This document shows, in pieces, positions 7,759 to 16,644 of a stretch of DNA of 55,752 nucleotides. The notes beneath the pieces were generated by a model. That model saw nothing but the letters and a program-made list of their open reading frames with translations. It searched no databases and was not told the origin of the DNA. This DNA is from Rhodanobacter sp. (GTDB lineage Bacteria; Pseudomonadota; Gammaproteobacteria; Xanthomonadales; Rhodanobacteraceae), in the NCBI GenBank assembly GCA_004298505.1, contig SCRO01000113.1, positions 1 through 55,752 of the forward strand, read 5' to 3'. Numbering within the stretch: position 1 is the first letter of the stretch; the number at the start of each line of letters is the position of its first letter. The translations under genes were made by a program, and so were the position numbers.

Positions 7759-9722
7759 GCACGGGTTTCCTGCGGCACCAGATCTGCACGCACGGCAACG
7801 GCACGCTTGACGCGGAAGCGCTGGTCTGCCGCGCAGGTGAAGCCGCCCAGCATCATCAGGATGCCGCCGCCCCAGATCCAGCGCACGAAGGGCTTGTAGT
7901 ACAGCCGCAGCGCCCACGCGCCTTCAATGTTGCCCTCATCCATCGGTTCACCCAGCGCCACGTAGAGGTCGCGGAAAATGCCGGCATCGACCGCCGACTC
8001 GGTCTGCACCTGGCCGCGCAGGTAGGTGCGCTTCTGCGGATGCATCACGGTCACCGGCTTGCCGTCGCGGGTTACCGTGATGACGCCCTGGTCAGCCTTC
8101 CAGTTCGGTCCGGTGGTGCGGTGCGCGCCGTCGAAGCGAAAATCGTAACTGCCGATGTGCTGGGTCTGCCCCGGCGCCATGCGTACGTCGCTGGTCACGC
8201 TCAGCGATTCGGTCAGCAGTACGCCGGCCACGAATACACCCACGCCGAGGTGGGCCAGCAGCATGCCGACCATCTCCGCCGGGTAACGGCGACCAGGCGG
8301 CACATCGCGCCAGCGCTTGTAGGCGTACAGCAGCACACCCACGCCGAGCCACACCAGCGCCGCCACGCCGGCGATCGCCTTGAGCTTGCCGTCGACGAAG
8401 AACGCCGCGACGATCGCGCAGGCCGCCGCGGCGATCCCGGCACGCAGCAGCACTTGTTTGAGCAGCGGCGACTCGCCCTTGCCCCAGCGCAGGAATGGCC
8501 CGAACGGCATCAGCAGGACTACAGGCAGCATCAGCAGCGGGAACAGGAAGCCGAAGTAGGGCGGGCCGACCGAGATCCGGCCCAGGTTCAGCGCGTCGCC
8601 GATCAGCGGGAACAGCGTGCCGAGCAGCACCATCGCCGCCGCCACCGCGAACATCAGGTTGCCGATCAGCAGCGCGGTCTCGCGTGACAGCAACTGGAAC
8701 GGTTTGCCGCCGGCCACCCTGGGCGCCCGCAGCGCATACAGCAGCAGCGAGCCACCGACCACGATGGTGAGGAACGCCAGGATGAACACGCCACGACGCG
8801 GGTCGGAGGCGAACGCGTGCACCGAGGTGAGCACGCCCGAGCGCACCAGGAAGGTACCGAGCAGGCTCAGCGAGAACGCGAAGATCGACAGCAGGATCGT
8901 CCACGCGCGCAGCGAACCACGTTTCTCGGTGACCGCCTGCGCGTGGATCAGTGCCAACCCGACCAGCCACGGCATGAAGCTGGCGTTTTCCACCGGGTCC
9001 CAGAACCACCAGCCGCCCCAGCCCAGTTCCGCATACGCCCACCAGCTGCCGGCGACGATGCCCAGGGTGAGGAAGGCCCACGCTACGTTGGTCCACGGCC
9101 GCGCCCAGCGCACCCAGGCCTGCTCCAGTTCGCCGCCGAGCAAGCCGGCGATGGCGAAGGCGAACGCCACCGAGAAGCCGACGTAGCCGGTGTACAGCAC
9201 CGGCGGATGGAAGGCCATGCCCGGATCCTGCAGCACTGGATTCAGGTCGGCCCCGTTGCTCGGCATCGGCAGCAGCCGACCGAAGGGATTGGAGGTGAAT
9301 AGGGTGAAAGCAAGAAAGCCTACTGCGATCAGCCCCATCACGGCGAGCACGCGCGAGGCGAACACCTCGGGCAGCTTCTGGCTGAACGCGGCCAGCGCCA
9401 CCGTCCATACGTTGAGAATCAGGATCCACAGCAGCAGCGAACCCTCGTGTGCGCCCCACACCGCGGCAATGCGGTAGTACCACGGCAGTTCCAGGTTCGA
9501 GTTGTCGGCCACGTACTGCACCGAGAAGTCGAAATGCAGGAAGGCCCAGGTCAGGATGCCGAACGCAAACGCCACGAACACCGCCTGCCCCGCCGCTGCC
9601 GGACGCGCGACCGCCATCAGCGCGTGGTTACCACGCCAGGCGCCGAGCAGCGGCAGGATGCCCTGCGCCAACGCCAGCAGCAGGGCCAGGATGAGGGCGA
9701 GTTGACCGAGTTCGGGGGTCAT
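7755..9722 (-). CDS. ccmF: Heme lyase subunit CcmF
   Basis: Large inner-membrane subunit that ligates heme delivered by holo-CcmE to apocytochrome c. It has 655 residues with about 15 hydrophobic segments. The tryptophan-rich heme-handling WWD motif is visible as WGGWWFWDPVENASFMPWL. The start at 9722 (MTPELGQLAL) was chosen because upstream in-frame codons run into the GGGAATGGGGAAT repeat. It overlaps ccmG by 4 nt. Confidence 0.95.
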   Translation of the reverse strand: MTPELGQLALILALLLALAQGILPLLGAWRGNHALMAVARPAAAGQAVFVAFAFGILTWAFLHFDFSVQYVADNSNLELPWYYRIAAVWGAHEGSLLLWILILNVWTVALAAFSQKLPEVFASRVLAVMGLIAVGFLAFTLFTSNPFGRLLPMPSNGADLNPVLQDPGMAFHPPVLYTGYVGFSVAFAFAIAGLLGGELEQAWVRWARPWTNVAWAFLTLGIVAGSWWAYAELGWGGWWFWDPVENASFMPWLVGLALIHAQAVTEKRGSLRAWTILLSIFAFSLSLLGTFLVRSGVLTSVHAFASDPRRGVFILAFLTIVVGGSLLLYALRAPRVAGGKPFQLLSRETALLIGNLMFAVAAAMVLLGTLFPLIGDALNLGRISVGPPYFGFLFPLLMLPVVLLMPFGPFLRWGKGESPLLKQVLLRAGIAAAACAIVAAFFVDGKLKAIAGVAALVWLGVGVLLYAYKRWRDVPPGRRYPAEMVGMLLAHLGVGVFVAGVLLTESLSVTSDVRMAPGQTQHIGSYDFRFDGAHRTTGPNWKADQGVITVTRDGKPVTVMHPQKRTYLRGQVQTESAVDAGIFRDLYVALGEPMDEGNIEGAWALRLYYKPFVRWIWGGGILMMLGGFTCAADQRFRVKRAVAVRADLVPQETRA

Positions 9723-9734
9723 GCTTGGAGGCCG

Positions 9735-9868
9735 GGAATGGGGAATGGGGAATCGAGAATGGCAAAGCGGTTCGCTGTACGCATGGTCAATTCGCTCCGG
9801 AACATGGACGAGCAATGAGGCATGAAGTTCATGGCTTAACGATTCCCCATTGCCGATGCCCCATTCGC
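9735..9868. repeat. Inverted GGGAATGGGGAAT repeat between ccmF and ccmE
   Basis: GGGAATGGGGAATGGGGAATCG at about 9735-9755 reappears as its complement (CGATTCCCCATTGCC, then GATGCCCCATTC) at 9840-9866. Repeats of this kind are scattered between genes of Xanthomonadales. The right copy lies within the end of ccmE, so the last codons of that gene (GASAMGNR) are repeat-encoded. Confidence 0.7.
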
Positions 9869-10312
9869 GGAATCCTCGATCTTCTTGCCCGCATGCGCCT
9901 TCGCCATCGCGTCCTTCAGTTCCTTGGGCATGTAGGTTTCGTCATGCTTGGCCAGCACTTCGGTGGCCACGAAGCGGGCGCCGTCCATGTGGCCGGTGGC
10001 GATCACCGACTGGTTGTCGCGGAACAGGTCGGGCAGGATGCCGGTGTATTCGACCGGCATCGCGCCGCCGGCATCAACCACGGTGAAGGTGACTTTCAAT
10101 GAATCGCTGCTGCGCTGGATCGAACCGCCCTTGACCATGCCGCCGAGGCGGAAGGTCTTGTAGCCGCTGGCCTGGCCTGCTTGCACCTGGCTCGGGGTGA
10201 GCAGGTAATTCATGTTGTTCTGCAGGGCGACCACCGCCAGCACGGTGGCGAGGGCGGCGGCGGCGAGAATCAGCACAACGATGATGAGCCGGCGTTTGCG
10301 AGTGGGATTCAT
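9836..10312 (-). CDS. ccmE: Heme chaperone CcmE
   Basis: Periplasmic heme chaperone tethered by one membrane helix (residues 9-29). The OB-fold carries the covalent heme-binding His123 and Tyr127 in [10 protein letters not shown]. The start at 10312 ([10 protein letters not shown]) matches the family; an ATG two codons earlier is also possible. It is 158 residues long. The C-terminal tail after about residue 145 is partly encoded by the neighbouring GGGAAT-type repeat and may be a late addition. Confidence 0.94.
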   Translation of the reverse strand: MNPTRKRRLIIVVLILAAAALATVLAVVALQNNMNYLLTPSQVQAGQASGYKTFRLGGMVKGGSIQRSSDSLKVTFTVVDAGGAMPVEYTGILPDLFRDNQSVIATGHMDGARFVATEVLAKHDETYMPKELKDAMAKAHAGKKIEDSANGASAMGNR

Positions 10313-10337
10313 GGGCATGGCAGTGGGTCGTCGTCCG

Positions 10338-10544
10338 TCAGTCGGACGGCGCAAGGGGAGTGGAATGACGTTCCTGACGAGCGCTTTGACGCGCCAGGCG
10401 TGCTCGAAGTTCAACCAGGATGCGGCGGCGACGCAGGCGTGGCGCCACGGTGTCGGCGATCAGTACGATAAAGAACAGCGCGTACGCCGGCCACACGTAC
10501 GCGGCGTAGCCACCCATCGCCAAGAAGGTTTGCAGCGCGTTCAT
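10338..10544 (-). CDS. ccmD: Heme exporter protein CcmD
   Basis: Small single-pass membrane protein (68 residues) needed to release holo-CcmE from the CcmABC complex. It has one helix ([19 protein letters not shown]) followed by a basic tail [14 protein letters not shown], which is the family pattern. It starts at ATG 10544, overlapping the ccmC stop by 3 nt, and the slot between ccmC and ccmE confirms the assignment. Confidence 0.88.
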   Translation of the reverse strand: MNALQTFLAMGGYAAYVWPAYALFFIVLIADTVAPRLRRRRILVELRARLARQSARQERHSTPLAPSD

Positions 10545-11299
10545 CGCGTGGCCTCGCTCTCGGCGATTTTGCGCACCCAGTCCTTGCCGCCTTCCAGGTC
10601 CAGCAGGTCGGTCTGCGCACGCCGGAACAGGCTGGCGGCGTAGTAGAACTTGGTCGCCAGAGTCACGGTCAGCAGTGGCCACAGCATGTCCCACGCCATC
10701 TTGGAATGACCGAAGACGTCCACCGTGCTGCCCTGGTGCAGGGTATTCCACCAGTTCACCGAGAAATGCACGATCGGCACGTTGATGATGCCGATGATCG
10801 CCAGGAAGCCGGCGGCGCGCGCACCCTGCCGACGGTCCTCAAATGCGTGGTACAGGCCGAGCACACCCAGGTACAGGAACAGCAGCACCAGCTCGGAGGT
10901 CAGCCGTGCATCCCAGGTCCACCAGGTACCCCACATCGGCTTGCCCCACAGCGAGCCGGTGACCAGGGTGATGAAGGTGAAGGCGGCGCCGATCGGCGCC
11001 GATTCCATCGCCACCACCTCGGCCAGCTTGATGCGCCACACCAGCGCGATGAAGGCCGACACGCCCATCACGGCGTAAATGAACATGCTCATCCAGGCGC
11101 TGGGTACGTGGATGAAGATGATCCGGTAGGCATCGCCCTGCTGATAGTCGGCCGGCGCCAGCACCAGGCCGCCATACAGGCCAATGATGCCGAGCGCGAT
11201 GGCCAAGCCCATCGCCCACGGTCGCAGGGTGCCGGCGAAGCGGTAGAAGGTGGGCGGCGAGCTCAGCCGGTGCAACCAGAGTGGGATCCAGTTAGCCAT
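10541..11299 (-). CDS. ccmC: Heme exporter/heme-handling protein CcmC
   Basis: Six-helix membrane protein that loads heme onto CcmE. The WWD motif WGTWWTWDARLT, flanked by conserved histidines (IFIHVPSAW and IVHFSVNWW), is plain. Length is 252 residues. It lies between ccmB (12 nt upstream) and ccmD (overlapping). Confidence 0.95.
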   Translation of the reverse strand: MANWIPLWLHRLSSPPTFYRFAGTLRPWAMGLAIALGIIGLYGGLVLAPADYQQGDAYRIIFIHVPSAWMSMFIYAVMGVSAFIALVWRIKLAEVVAMESAPIGAAFTFITLVTGSLWGKPMWGTWWTWDARLTSELVLLFLYLGVLGLYHAFEDRRQGARAAGFLAIIGIINVPIVHFSVNWWNTLHQGSTVDVFGHSKMAWDMLWPLLTVTLATKFYYAASLFRRAQTDLLDLEGGKDWVRKIAESEATR

Positions 11300-11311
11300 A
11301 AACGTCGGGGG

Positions 11312-11998
11312 TCAGGAATCCAGGGCAATACGAAGGGCGGCGGCACAAGCCAGTGGTGCCAGCACCACCGCCAGCACCAGAATGGCGGCAAGCCAGCTGA
11401 TTGGTGCAAGCCAGGGCAGGCCCTGCTGGGCGGCTGCCACGGCGCCGGCGGCAAAAATCAGCGCCGGGACGCATAAAGGCAGCAGCATCAAGGCGAGTAG
11501 CATACCAGAACGGTGGGTGCCGGCCGTTAGCGCGATCAACACCGCGCCGAACAGGCTGATCAGCGGTGTGACTAGCAGCAGCGCCAGCAACAGTACCGGA
11601 ATCACCGCGGCCGGCAGGTGCAACATGGCTGCCAGCAAGGGCGTGATCACGATCAACGGCAGCGCCGTGGTGAGCCAGTGGGCAATGATCTTCATGCCCA
11701 GCATCAGCGCCAGTGGCTGCGGTGCCAGCATCAGTTGTTCCAGTGAGCCGTCCTCGATGTCGCTGGCGAACATCGCGTCGAGCGCCAGCAACATGGCAAG
11801 TAGCATGGTGACCAGGATCACCCCGCTGGCGATTCGCTGCAGCAGGCCTTCCTCCGGCCCCAGCGCGAACGGAAACAGCATGGTCACGATCAGCGCATAC
11901 AGTACCGGCATGGCGATATCGCTGCGCCGGCGCCAGGCCAGCAGCAGGTCGCGTCGAAGTACCGCGGCGCAGGCGTCGGACAGGTGCGGACGGCTCAT
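11312..11998 (-). CDS. ccmB: Heme exporter permease CcmB
   Basis: Membrane partner of the CcmA ATPase; the ABC complex drives release of heme-loaded CcmE. It has 228 residues with about six hydrophobic helices. The family segment FASDIEDGSLEQL is present. The ATG at 11998 overlaps the ccmA stop (ATGA), which fixes the start; longer in-frame extensions only cover ccmA sequence. Confidence 0.93.
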   Translation of the reverse strand: MSRPHLSDACAAVLRRDLLLAWRRRSDIAMPVLYALIVTMLFPFALGPEEGLLQRIASGVILVTMLLAMLLALDAMFASDIEDGSLEQLMLAPQPLALMLGMKIIAHWLTTALPLIVITPLLAAMLHLPAAVIPVLLLALLLVTPLISLFGAVLIALTAGTHRSGMLLALMLLPLCVPALIFAAGAVAAAQQGLPWLAPISWLAAILVLAVVLAPLACAAALRIALDS

Positions 11999-12630
11999 GC
12001 GTGCATCCGGATATGGCGCGGTTCGCCGCCGTGGAAACCCATCGCGCCGTGGCTGGTGACGAGGGCGGCCCCGTCGCGAGCGGTGTGCGCTTCGAGCAAC
12101 TGGTTGACCAAGGCGATGCCTCGACGATCGAGGTTCGCATAGGGTTCGTCGAGCAGCCACAAGGTGCCCGGCAGCAGCAGCAGGCGGGCCAGCGCCGCGC
12201 GTTTGCGCTGGCCCGCAGAGAGGCGGCGCACCGGCTCGTCCTCGTAGCCGCGCAGTCCGATCTGTGCCAGCACGCCGGCGGCAGTCACGCTTTCGCGGGA
12301 GCCGTGCAGGCCGGTGGCGATGCGCAGATTCTCGCGCGGGCTGAGGTCGGCCTTGAGTCCGAGCTGGTGGCCCAGAAACAGGATCTCGCTCGTGCAAGCG
12401 TCACGCCGCAACGGCGCGCCGCGCCAGCACAGTTCGCCGACAGTAACGTGCAACAGTCCGGCCAGCATGCGCAGCAGGGTGGTCTTGCCGCTACCGTTGT
12501 CGCCTTCGACCAGGGCCAGTTCGCCGGCATGCAACTGGAAATCCAGCGGTGCGAACACCGGTTCGTCCTGGCGATAAAAGCTCAAGGCCCGGGCTTCGAG
12601 CAGGGGCACGGCGGCATGGGCGACGGTCAT
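11995..12630 (-). CDS. ccmA: Heme exporter ATP-binding protein CcmA
   Basis: Cytosolic ABC ATPase of the CcmABC complex. Walker A GDNGSGKTT is at residues 43-51, the signature is LSAGQRKR and Walker B is LWLLDEP. The protein is 211 residues long from ATG 12630, with GAGG directly upstream; a TTG at 12648 is a weaker alternative. It is the first gene of the ccm run, which continues through ccmI and probably metX on the minus strand. Confidence 0.94.
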   Translation of the reverse strand: MTVAHAAVPLLEARALSFYRQDEPVFAPLDFQLHAGELALVEGDNGSGKTTLLRMLAGLLHVTVGELCWRGAPLRRDACTSEILFLGHQLGLKADLSPRENLRIATGLHGSRESVTAAGVLAQIGLRGYEDEPVRRLSAGQRKRAALARLLLLPGTLWLLDEPYANLDRRGIALVNQLLEAHTARDGAALVTSHGAMGFHGGEPRHIRMHA

Positions 12631-12690
12631 CCTCGTAATTGTCCGCAATGCGGGTGGCGCTTGTCCATGCGGCGTGCTGTCGCTGGCCGC

Positions 12691-13098
12691 TTATTCGAGC
12701 TCGCGTAGCAGGGCGGCCCCGCCGGCTTGGCCGTGCACGTAGGCCAGTTGACGGTGATGCCTGGCCAGCGCGTCCATCGTGGTGGTGTCGGCGCCGACCA
12801 CGAACAGGCTGGGTTCGCTCCAGCCGCCGCTGCCCACGCCGATGGCCGGATAGACGCTGACAGCAGGCTGGTTCTTCAGCGCAGTCAGCAGCGCCTGCTG
12901 CGCGGCCATGTTGTCCTGCGCCGGACGCCGGCGTGCCTGCGGATTCCAGGCGGTGATGAAGGACCACGGCCGGGTCCCGACCACAGTAGCGAGTTCGGCC
13001 GGCAGCGGCAGGTCAATGCGGATCGTGGACCAGGTCAGCGTGTCCAGGTTGACGTGGTAGGCGGTCTCCCGAAACGCTTCACGCAGCAGCTCATCCAT
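12691..13098 (-). CDS. DUF3293 domain-containing protein
   Basis: A 135-residue soluble protein resembling the DUF3293 family (segments FITAWNPQAR, YPAIGVGSGGWSEPSLFVVG). No catalytic function is established for this family and none can be read here. The start MDELLREAF at 13098 overlaps the end of the kmo-like remnant by 8 nt. It lies 60 nt upstream of ccmA in the same direction. Confidence 0.75.
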   Translation of the reverse strand: MDELLREAFRETAYHVNLDTLTWSTIRIDLPLPAELATVVGTRPWSFITAWNPQARRRPAQDNMAAQQALLTALKNQPAVSVYPAIGVGSGGWSEPSLFVVGADTTTMDALARHHRQLAYVHGQAGGAALLRELE

Positions 13099-13369
13099 GG
13101 CGCAGCGCCGGCAGCGGTGGCAAGCTGGACTGCAACAGTTGCACCGCTGCGTCGAGATCGACATCGGCCACTCGCGGTGTCGCGCGCAGCGCGGAGCCGG
13201 CGCCGTCGGCGCCGATCAGCAGGCCCGCCGCTGCCTCGCGTTCGGCGCCATCGGTATCGGCGAGGCGGATGCGTTGCCGGTGGAGATCCGCGTCAACCAG
13301 CGGGTGCCCGAAATGCGGCCGCACGCCGACCAGGCCGCCGCCAATGAGGGTGATGGGTTGCTGCGCCAT
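13091..13369 (-). pseudogene. Flavin monooxygenase (kynurenine 3-monooxygenase-like) remnant
   Basis: The ATG at 13369 begins with an FAD dinucleotide fold (ITLIGGGLVG). It jumps directly to the second half of the FAD domain (HFGHPLVDADL, then AAGLLIGADGAGSALRA), which in intact kynurenine 3-monooxygenases lies some 130 residues later. The C-terminal 30 residues are not recognisable as this family. The 92-codon frame is open, but a protein lacking most of the FAD and substrate domains cannot be active. Similarity to KMO is the best guess; another aromatic hydroxylase is possible. Confidence 0.6.
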
Positions 13370-13488
13370 ATTGCGAACCGTTCGGGAAACCTGCCTACTG
13401 TTCCGCAAGCGGCGTCAGACTGCAATCCCGGCGTCGCGATGGCAATCTTGATGATGCGGCCCCGCCGGTGGACCAAACGAGGTCCGAC

Positions 13489-13615
13489 TCAGTCGATTTC
13501 CCGTGCCCGCTTCAATGGGCGTCGCAGCGCGAACGCCAGCACGCCGCCGATGACCGCGATGCCGGCGCGCACGCCCCAGAACGCCGCCGGCGATTTCGTG
13601 GCGCGTGCCGGAATC
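13489..13615 (-). pseudogene. Possible C-terminal fragment of a membrane transporter
   Basis: Downstream of phaB the minus strand has an open frame ending at TGA 13489-13491. It encodes a helix-like stretch (FWGVRAGIAVIGGVLAFAL) followed by a basic tail (RRPLKRAREID). This looks like the last transmembrane helix of an MFS-type transporter. There is no start codon and nothing else of the gene is present. Chance is a real alternative. Confidence 0.3.
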
Positions 13616-14377
13616 TCAGAAGCTCATGAAATAGCCGCCATTCACCGGCAGGTTCGCGCCGGTGATATAGCCGGCGTCGTCGGCGGCGAGGAAGGCCACC
13701 GCACGGGCGATGTCGAGCGGTGAGCCGAGCCGACCGACCGGGATGCCGGCGACGATCTGTGCACGGATTTTTTCGGGCACAGCGGCGACCAGTGGCGTGT
13801 CGCAATAGCCTGGGGAGACGGTGTTGACGGTAACGCCCCTGCGCGCAGTCTCGCGCGCTAGCGCCATGCTGAAGCCGTGCACGCCGGCCTTGGCGGCAGA
13901 GTAGTTGGTTTGCCCGAACTGGCCGGTCTGGCCGTTCACCGAGCTGATGTTCACGATGCGACCGAAGCCGCGCGTCGTCATGCCCTCGACCACGTTGCGG
14001 CACAGGTTGAACACGCCGTCGAGGTTGACGTGCATCAGTTCGTGCCATTGCTGCGGCGTCATCTTGCGCAGGCTGGCGTCGCGGGTGATGCCGGCGGCAT
14101 TGACCACGATGTCGATGCTGCCGTACTGCTGCTCGACGCGCGTGGTGAGTTGCTGGCAGCTGTCGAAGTCGCTGACGTCGACCGGTTCGAAGCTGATGAC
14201 GCCATCGAGGTCGGCCAGTTCGCGCTCGAACGCCTCGATCCGCTCGGCTCGTGCGGCCAGGTCGACCGCGATGACCTGGCGACCGGCTTGGGCCAGTCGG
14301 CGGCAGATTTCCGTACCCAGTCCACCGATGCCGCCGGTGACGATGGCGACGCGTTTTTTAGTGTCTGTCTGGTTCAT
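13616..14377 (-). CDS. phaB: Acetoacetyl-CoA reductase PhaB
   Basis: NADPH-dependent SDR that reduces acetoacetyl-CoA to (R)-3-hydroxybutyryl-CoA for polyhydroxybutyrate. It has the Rossmann motif TGGIGGLG (residues 14-21), NAAG, the catalytic Ser145/146, and Tyr159 and Lys163 in YSAAK. The PhaB-typical NGQTGQFGQTNYSAAKAG is also present. Length is 253 residues. phaR follows upstream on the same strand, which supports the PHB role over fatty acid FabG. No phaC is visible in the window. Confidence 0.9.
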   Translation of the reverse strand: MNQTDTKKRVAIVTGGIGGLGTEICRRLAQAGRQVIAVDLAARAERIEAFERELADLDGVISFEPVDVSDFDSCQQLTTRVEQQYGSIDIVVNAAGITRDASLRKMTPQQWHELMHVNLDGVFNLCRNVVEGMTTRGFGRIVNISSVNGQTGQFGQTNYSAAKAGVHGFSMALARETARRGVTVNTVSPGYCDTPLVAAVPEKIRAQIVAGIPVGRLGSPLDIARAVAFLAADDAGYITGANLPVNGGYFMSF

Positions 14378-14487
14378 CGAAATCGTTGTGCGGGCCGGAT
14401 CATGCCGCAGGACAGCACGTGTTGTGCTGCAGCGGTGGGCAAGGGGAATGCCGCTGGTGCCGTGCAGGCGTCAGCGGACGGCGGGGT

Positions 14488-14988
14488 TCAGCCGGATTTC
14501 TTGCTGTCGCGTTTGCCGACGGGCATCACCGTCGGCACGACCTTCGCGGCGGTGTCGATCAGGCCGCGCTGCATCGCCTGGAACGCGGCCATGTTGCGCT
14601 CGGTCAGGTCGTTCAGCGTGTTCCACGGGGTTTGCCCCATGAGGTTGTTGAGCTGGCTGCGGAACTGCGTCTGCTGGTCCAGGAACACCTGCAGGCTGCG
14701 CTCCAGGTAGGGCCCCATAAAGCCCTGCAGGGAATCACCGTAGAAGCGGATGATCTGGCTGAGCAACTGCGGCGACAGCATCGGCTGCCCCTTGTCCTCA
14801 TGCTCGGAGATGATCTGCAGCAATACCGAACGGGTCAGGTCCTCGCCGCTCTTGGCGTCGCGAACCTCAAAATTCTCGTTGTCCATCACCAGTTGGCGCA
14901 CTTCCTCCAGCGTGATGTAACTGGAGATCTCCGTGTCGTACAGACGCCGGTTCGGATACTTCTTGATGGTGCGCTTGGTTTGTGCCAT
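14488..14988 (-). CDS. phaR: Polyhydroxyalkanoate synthesis repressor PhaR
   Basis: DNA- and PHB-binding repressor that controls phasin and PHB genes. The N-terminal PHB_acc domain begins TIKKYPNRRLYDTE (residues 6-19) and is followed by accumulation-regulator repeats (FYGDSLQGFMGPYLERS). It is 166 residues long from ATG 14988. A 110-bp gap separates it from phaB. Confidence 0.93.
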   Translation of the reverse strand: MAQTKRTIKKYPNRRLYDTEISSYITLEEVRQLVMDNENFEVRDAKSGEDLTRSVLLQIISEHEDKGQPMLSPQLLSQIIRFYGDSLQGFMGPYLERSLQVFLDQQTQFRSQLNNLMGQTPWNTLNDLTERNMAAFQAMQRGLIDTAAKVVPTVMPVGKRDSKKSG

Positions 14989-15076
14989 GCGACACAAGCT
15001 AACAGAAGATATTGCGGCGCACCAGTCATTGAGGGGTACTTTTGCTGCAGCGCGGGATTGCAGCATTTTTGGCTGG

Positions 15077-16630
15077 TCAGTGGCCGACCGCGCCGCCGGC
15101 ATTGCCGAACGGTGGCCGCGCCAGCCACAGCATCGGGATCATCGCGATGAACAGCACGGCGGATACCAGGTACACATCGTTCACCGACAGGGTCAGCGCC
15201 TCGCGGGTGATCAACTGGTCGACCATGTCCAGTCCCTGTTTGGAAGAGAAGCCGCCATGCTGCAATTGCTGCAGGAAACGGGTGGCGGCCGGGGCGGCTG
15301 GCGTGATGTGCTCGGTCAGGATCGCGTGGTGGTATTCGCCGCGGTGCTGCCACAGCGTCACCGTCGCTGCGGTGGAAATGCTCGACGCCAGCGTGCGACA
15401 GAAGTTGGCCAGGCCCGAAGCGCTGGCGACCTGATCCGGATTCAGTCCGGACAAGTACATCTGGTTCAGCGGGATGAAGAAGCAGGCAATGCCGATGCCC
15501 ATCACGAAGCGCGGCAGTATCAGGGTGCCGAACGAGGCCGAACTGTCGAAGCTGGCAAACCAGTATGAGGTGACGGCGAACACGATGAAGGCGAAGGTCA
15601 CCACCGCGCGCAGTTCCAGACGCTGGATGTTGGCGCCAATCACCGGCGCCATCAGGAACGCCAGCACGCCGACCGGCGCGCTGGCCAGGCCGGCCCAGGT
15701 CGCCGTATAGCCGAGGTCGATCTGCAGCCACAGGGGAAACACCACGTTGATGCCGAAGAACGCCATCATGCCCAGCGACAACGCCACCACGGCCACCGTG
15801 AAGTTGCGTCGCTTGAACAAGGCCAGCTCGACCACCGGGTGCCTTGCGTGCAGCTCCCACACCACCAGGAAGGTCAGGCAGACCAGCGCAATGATGCCCA
15901 AAGTCAGGATTATCGGCGAGGAAAACCAGTCGTTGTCGTTGCCGTTGTCGAGCATGAACTGCAGTGCGCCCACGCCAACCACCAACAGGATCAGGCCGAT
16001 CACGTCGATCGGTGACTGGTAGGTCCTGGTTTCGCGTTTGTGCAGCAGCGCCCAGGTGATCGCTGCGGCCAGCGCGCCGACCGGCACGTTGATGTAGAAA
16101 ATCCACGGCCAGGAGAAATTGTCGGTCAGCCAGCCGCCCAGGATCGGCCCGAAGATCGGCGCCACCACCACGGTCATCGCCCACAGCGCCAGCGCCATGC
16201 CCTGTTTTGCCTTCGGGTAGCTGGACAGCAGCAGGGCCAGCGACAACGCCACCATCGGGCCGGAACCGGCACCCTGCAGCAGCCGGAATACCACCAGTGC
16301 GGGCATGCTGGTGGCCATGCCGCACAGCATCGAGAACACCACGAACAACGCCACCGAGCTGATGAAGGTACGCACCTCGCCGAAGCGCCGCGCCAGCCAG
16401 CCGGTCAGCGGCTGCATGATCGCGCTGGCCAACGCGTACGAGCTGATTGTCCAGGTCCCTTCGCTGGGGCTCACGCCGAGACTGCCGGCGATGTGCGGTA
16501 CCGAGACGTTGACGATGGTCATGTCCAGCACCTCCATGAAGGTGCTGAAGGCGACCGCGATGGTCAGCAGGACCAGGGCGGTGCCGTGCAGCGGCTGCAG
16601 GGGACTGGCGTCGTGGGGCGTGGCGGCCAT
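15077..16630 (-). CDS. emrB: DHA2-family multidrug efflux MFS transporter EmrB
   Basis: A 14-helix proton-driven drug exporter of 517 residues. The DHA2 motif LDMTIVNVSVPHIAG lies in the first helix and motif A (GWLARRFGEVR) between helices 2 and 3; the family segment FSWPWIFYINVPVG is present. It works with EmrA (14 nt upstream) and the outer membrane factor to expel drugs across both membranes. It is the last gene of the marR-initiated operon. Confidence 0.92.
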   Translation of the reverse strand: MAATPHDASPLQPLHGTALVLLTIAVAFSTFMEVLDMTIVNVSVPHIAGSLGVSPSEGTWTISSYALASAIMQPLTGWLARRFGEVRTFISSVALFVVFSMLCGMATSMPALVVFRLLQGAGSGPMVALSLALLLSSYPKAKQGMALALWAMTVVVAPIFGPILGGWLTDNFSWPWIFYINVPVGALAAAITWALLHKRETRTYQSPIDVIGLILLVVGVGALQFMLDNGNDNDWFSSPIILTLGIIALVCLTFLVVWELHARHPVVELALFKRRNFTVAVVALSLGMMAFFGINVVFPLWLQIDLGYTATWAGLASAPVGVLAFLMAPVIGANIQRLELRAVVTFAFIVFAVTSYWFASFDSSASFGTLILPRFVMGIGIACFFIPLNQMYLSGLNPDQVASASGLANFCRTLASSISTAATVTLWQHRGEYHHAILTEHITPAAPAATRFLQQLQHGGFSSKQGLDMVDQLITREALTLSVNDVYLVSAVLFIAMIPMLWLARPPFGNAGGAVGH

Positions 16631-16644
16631 GGGCTCGGTTCGAC

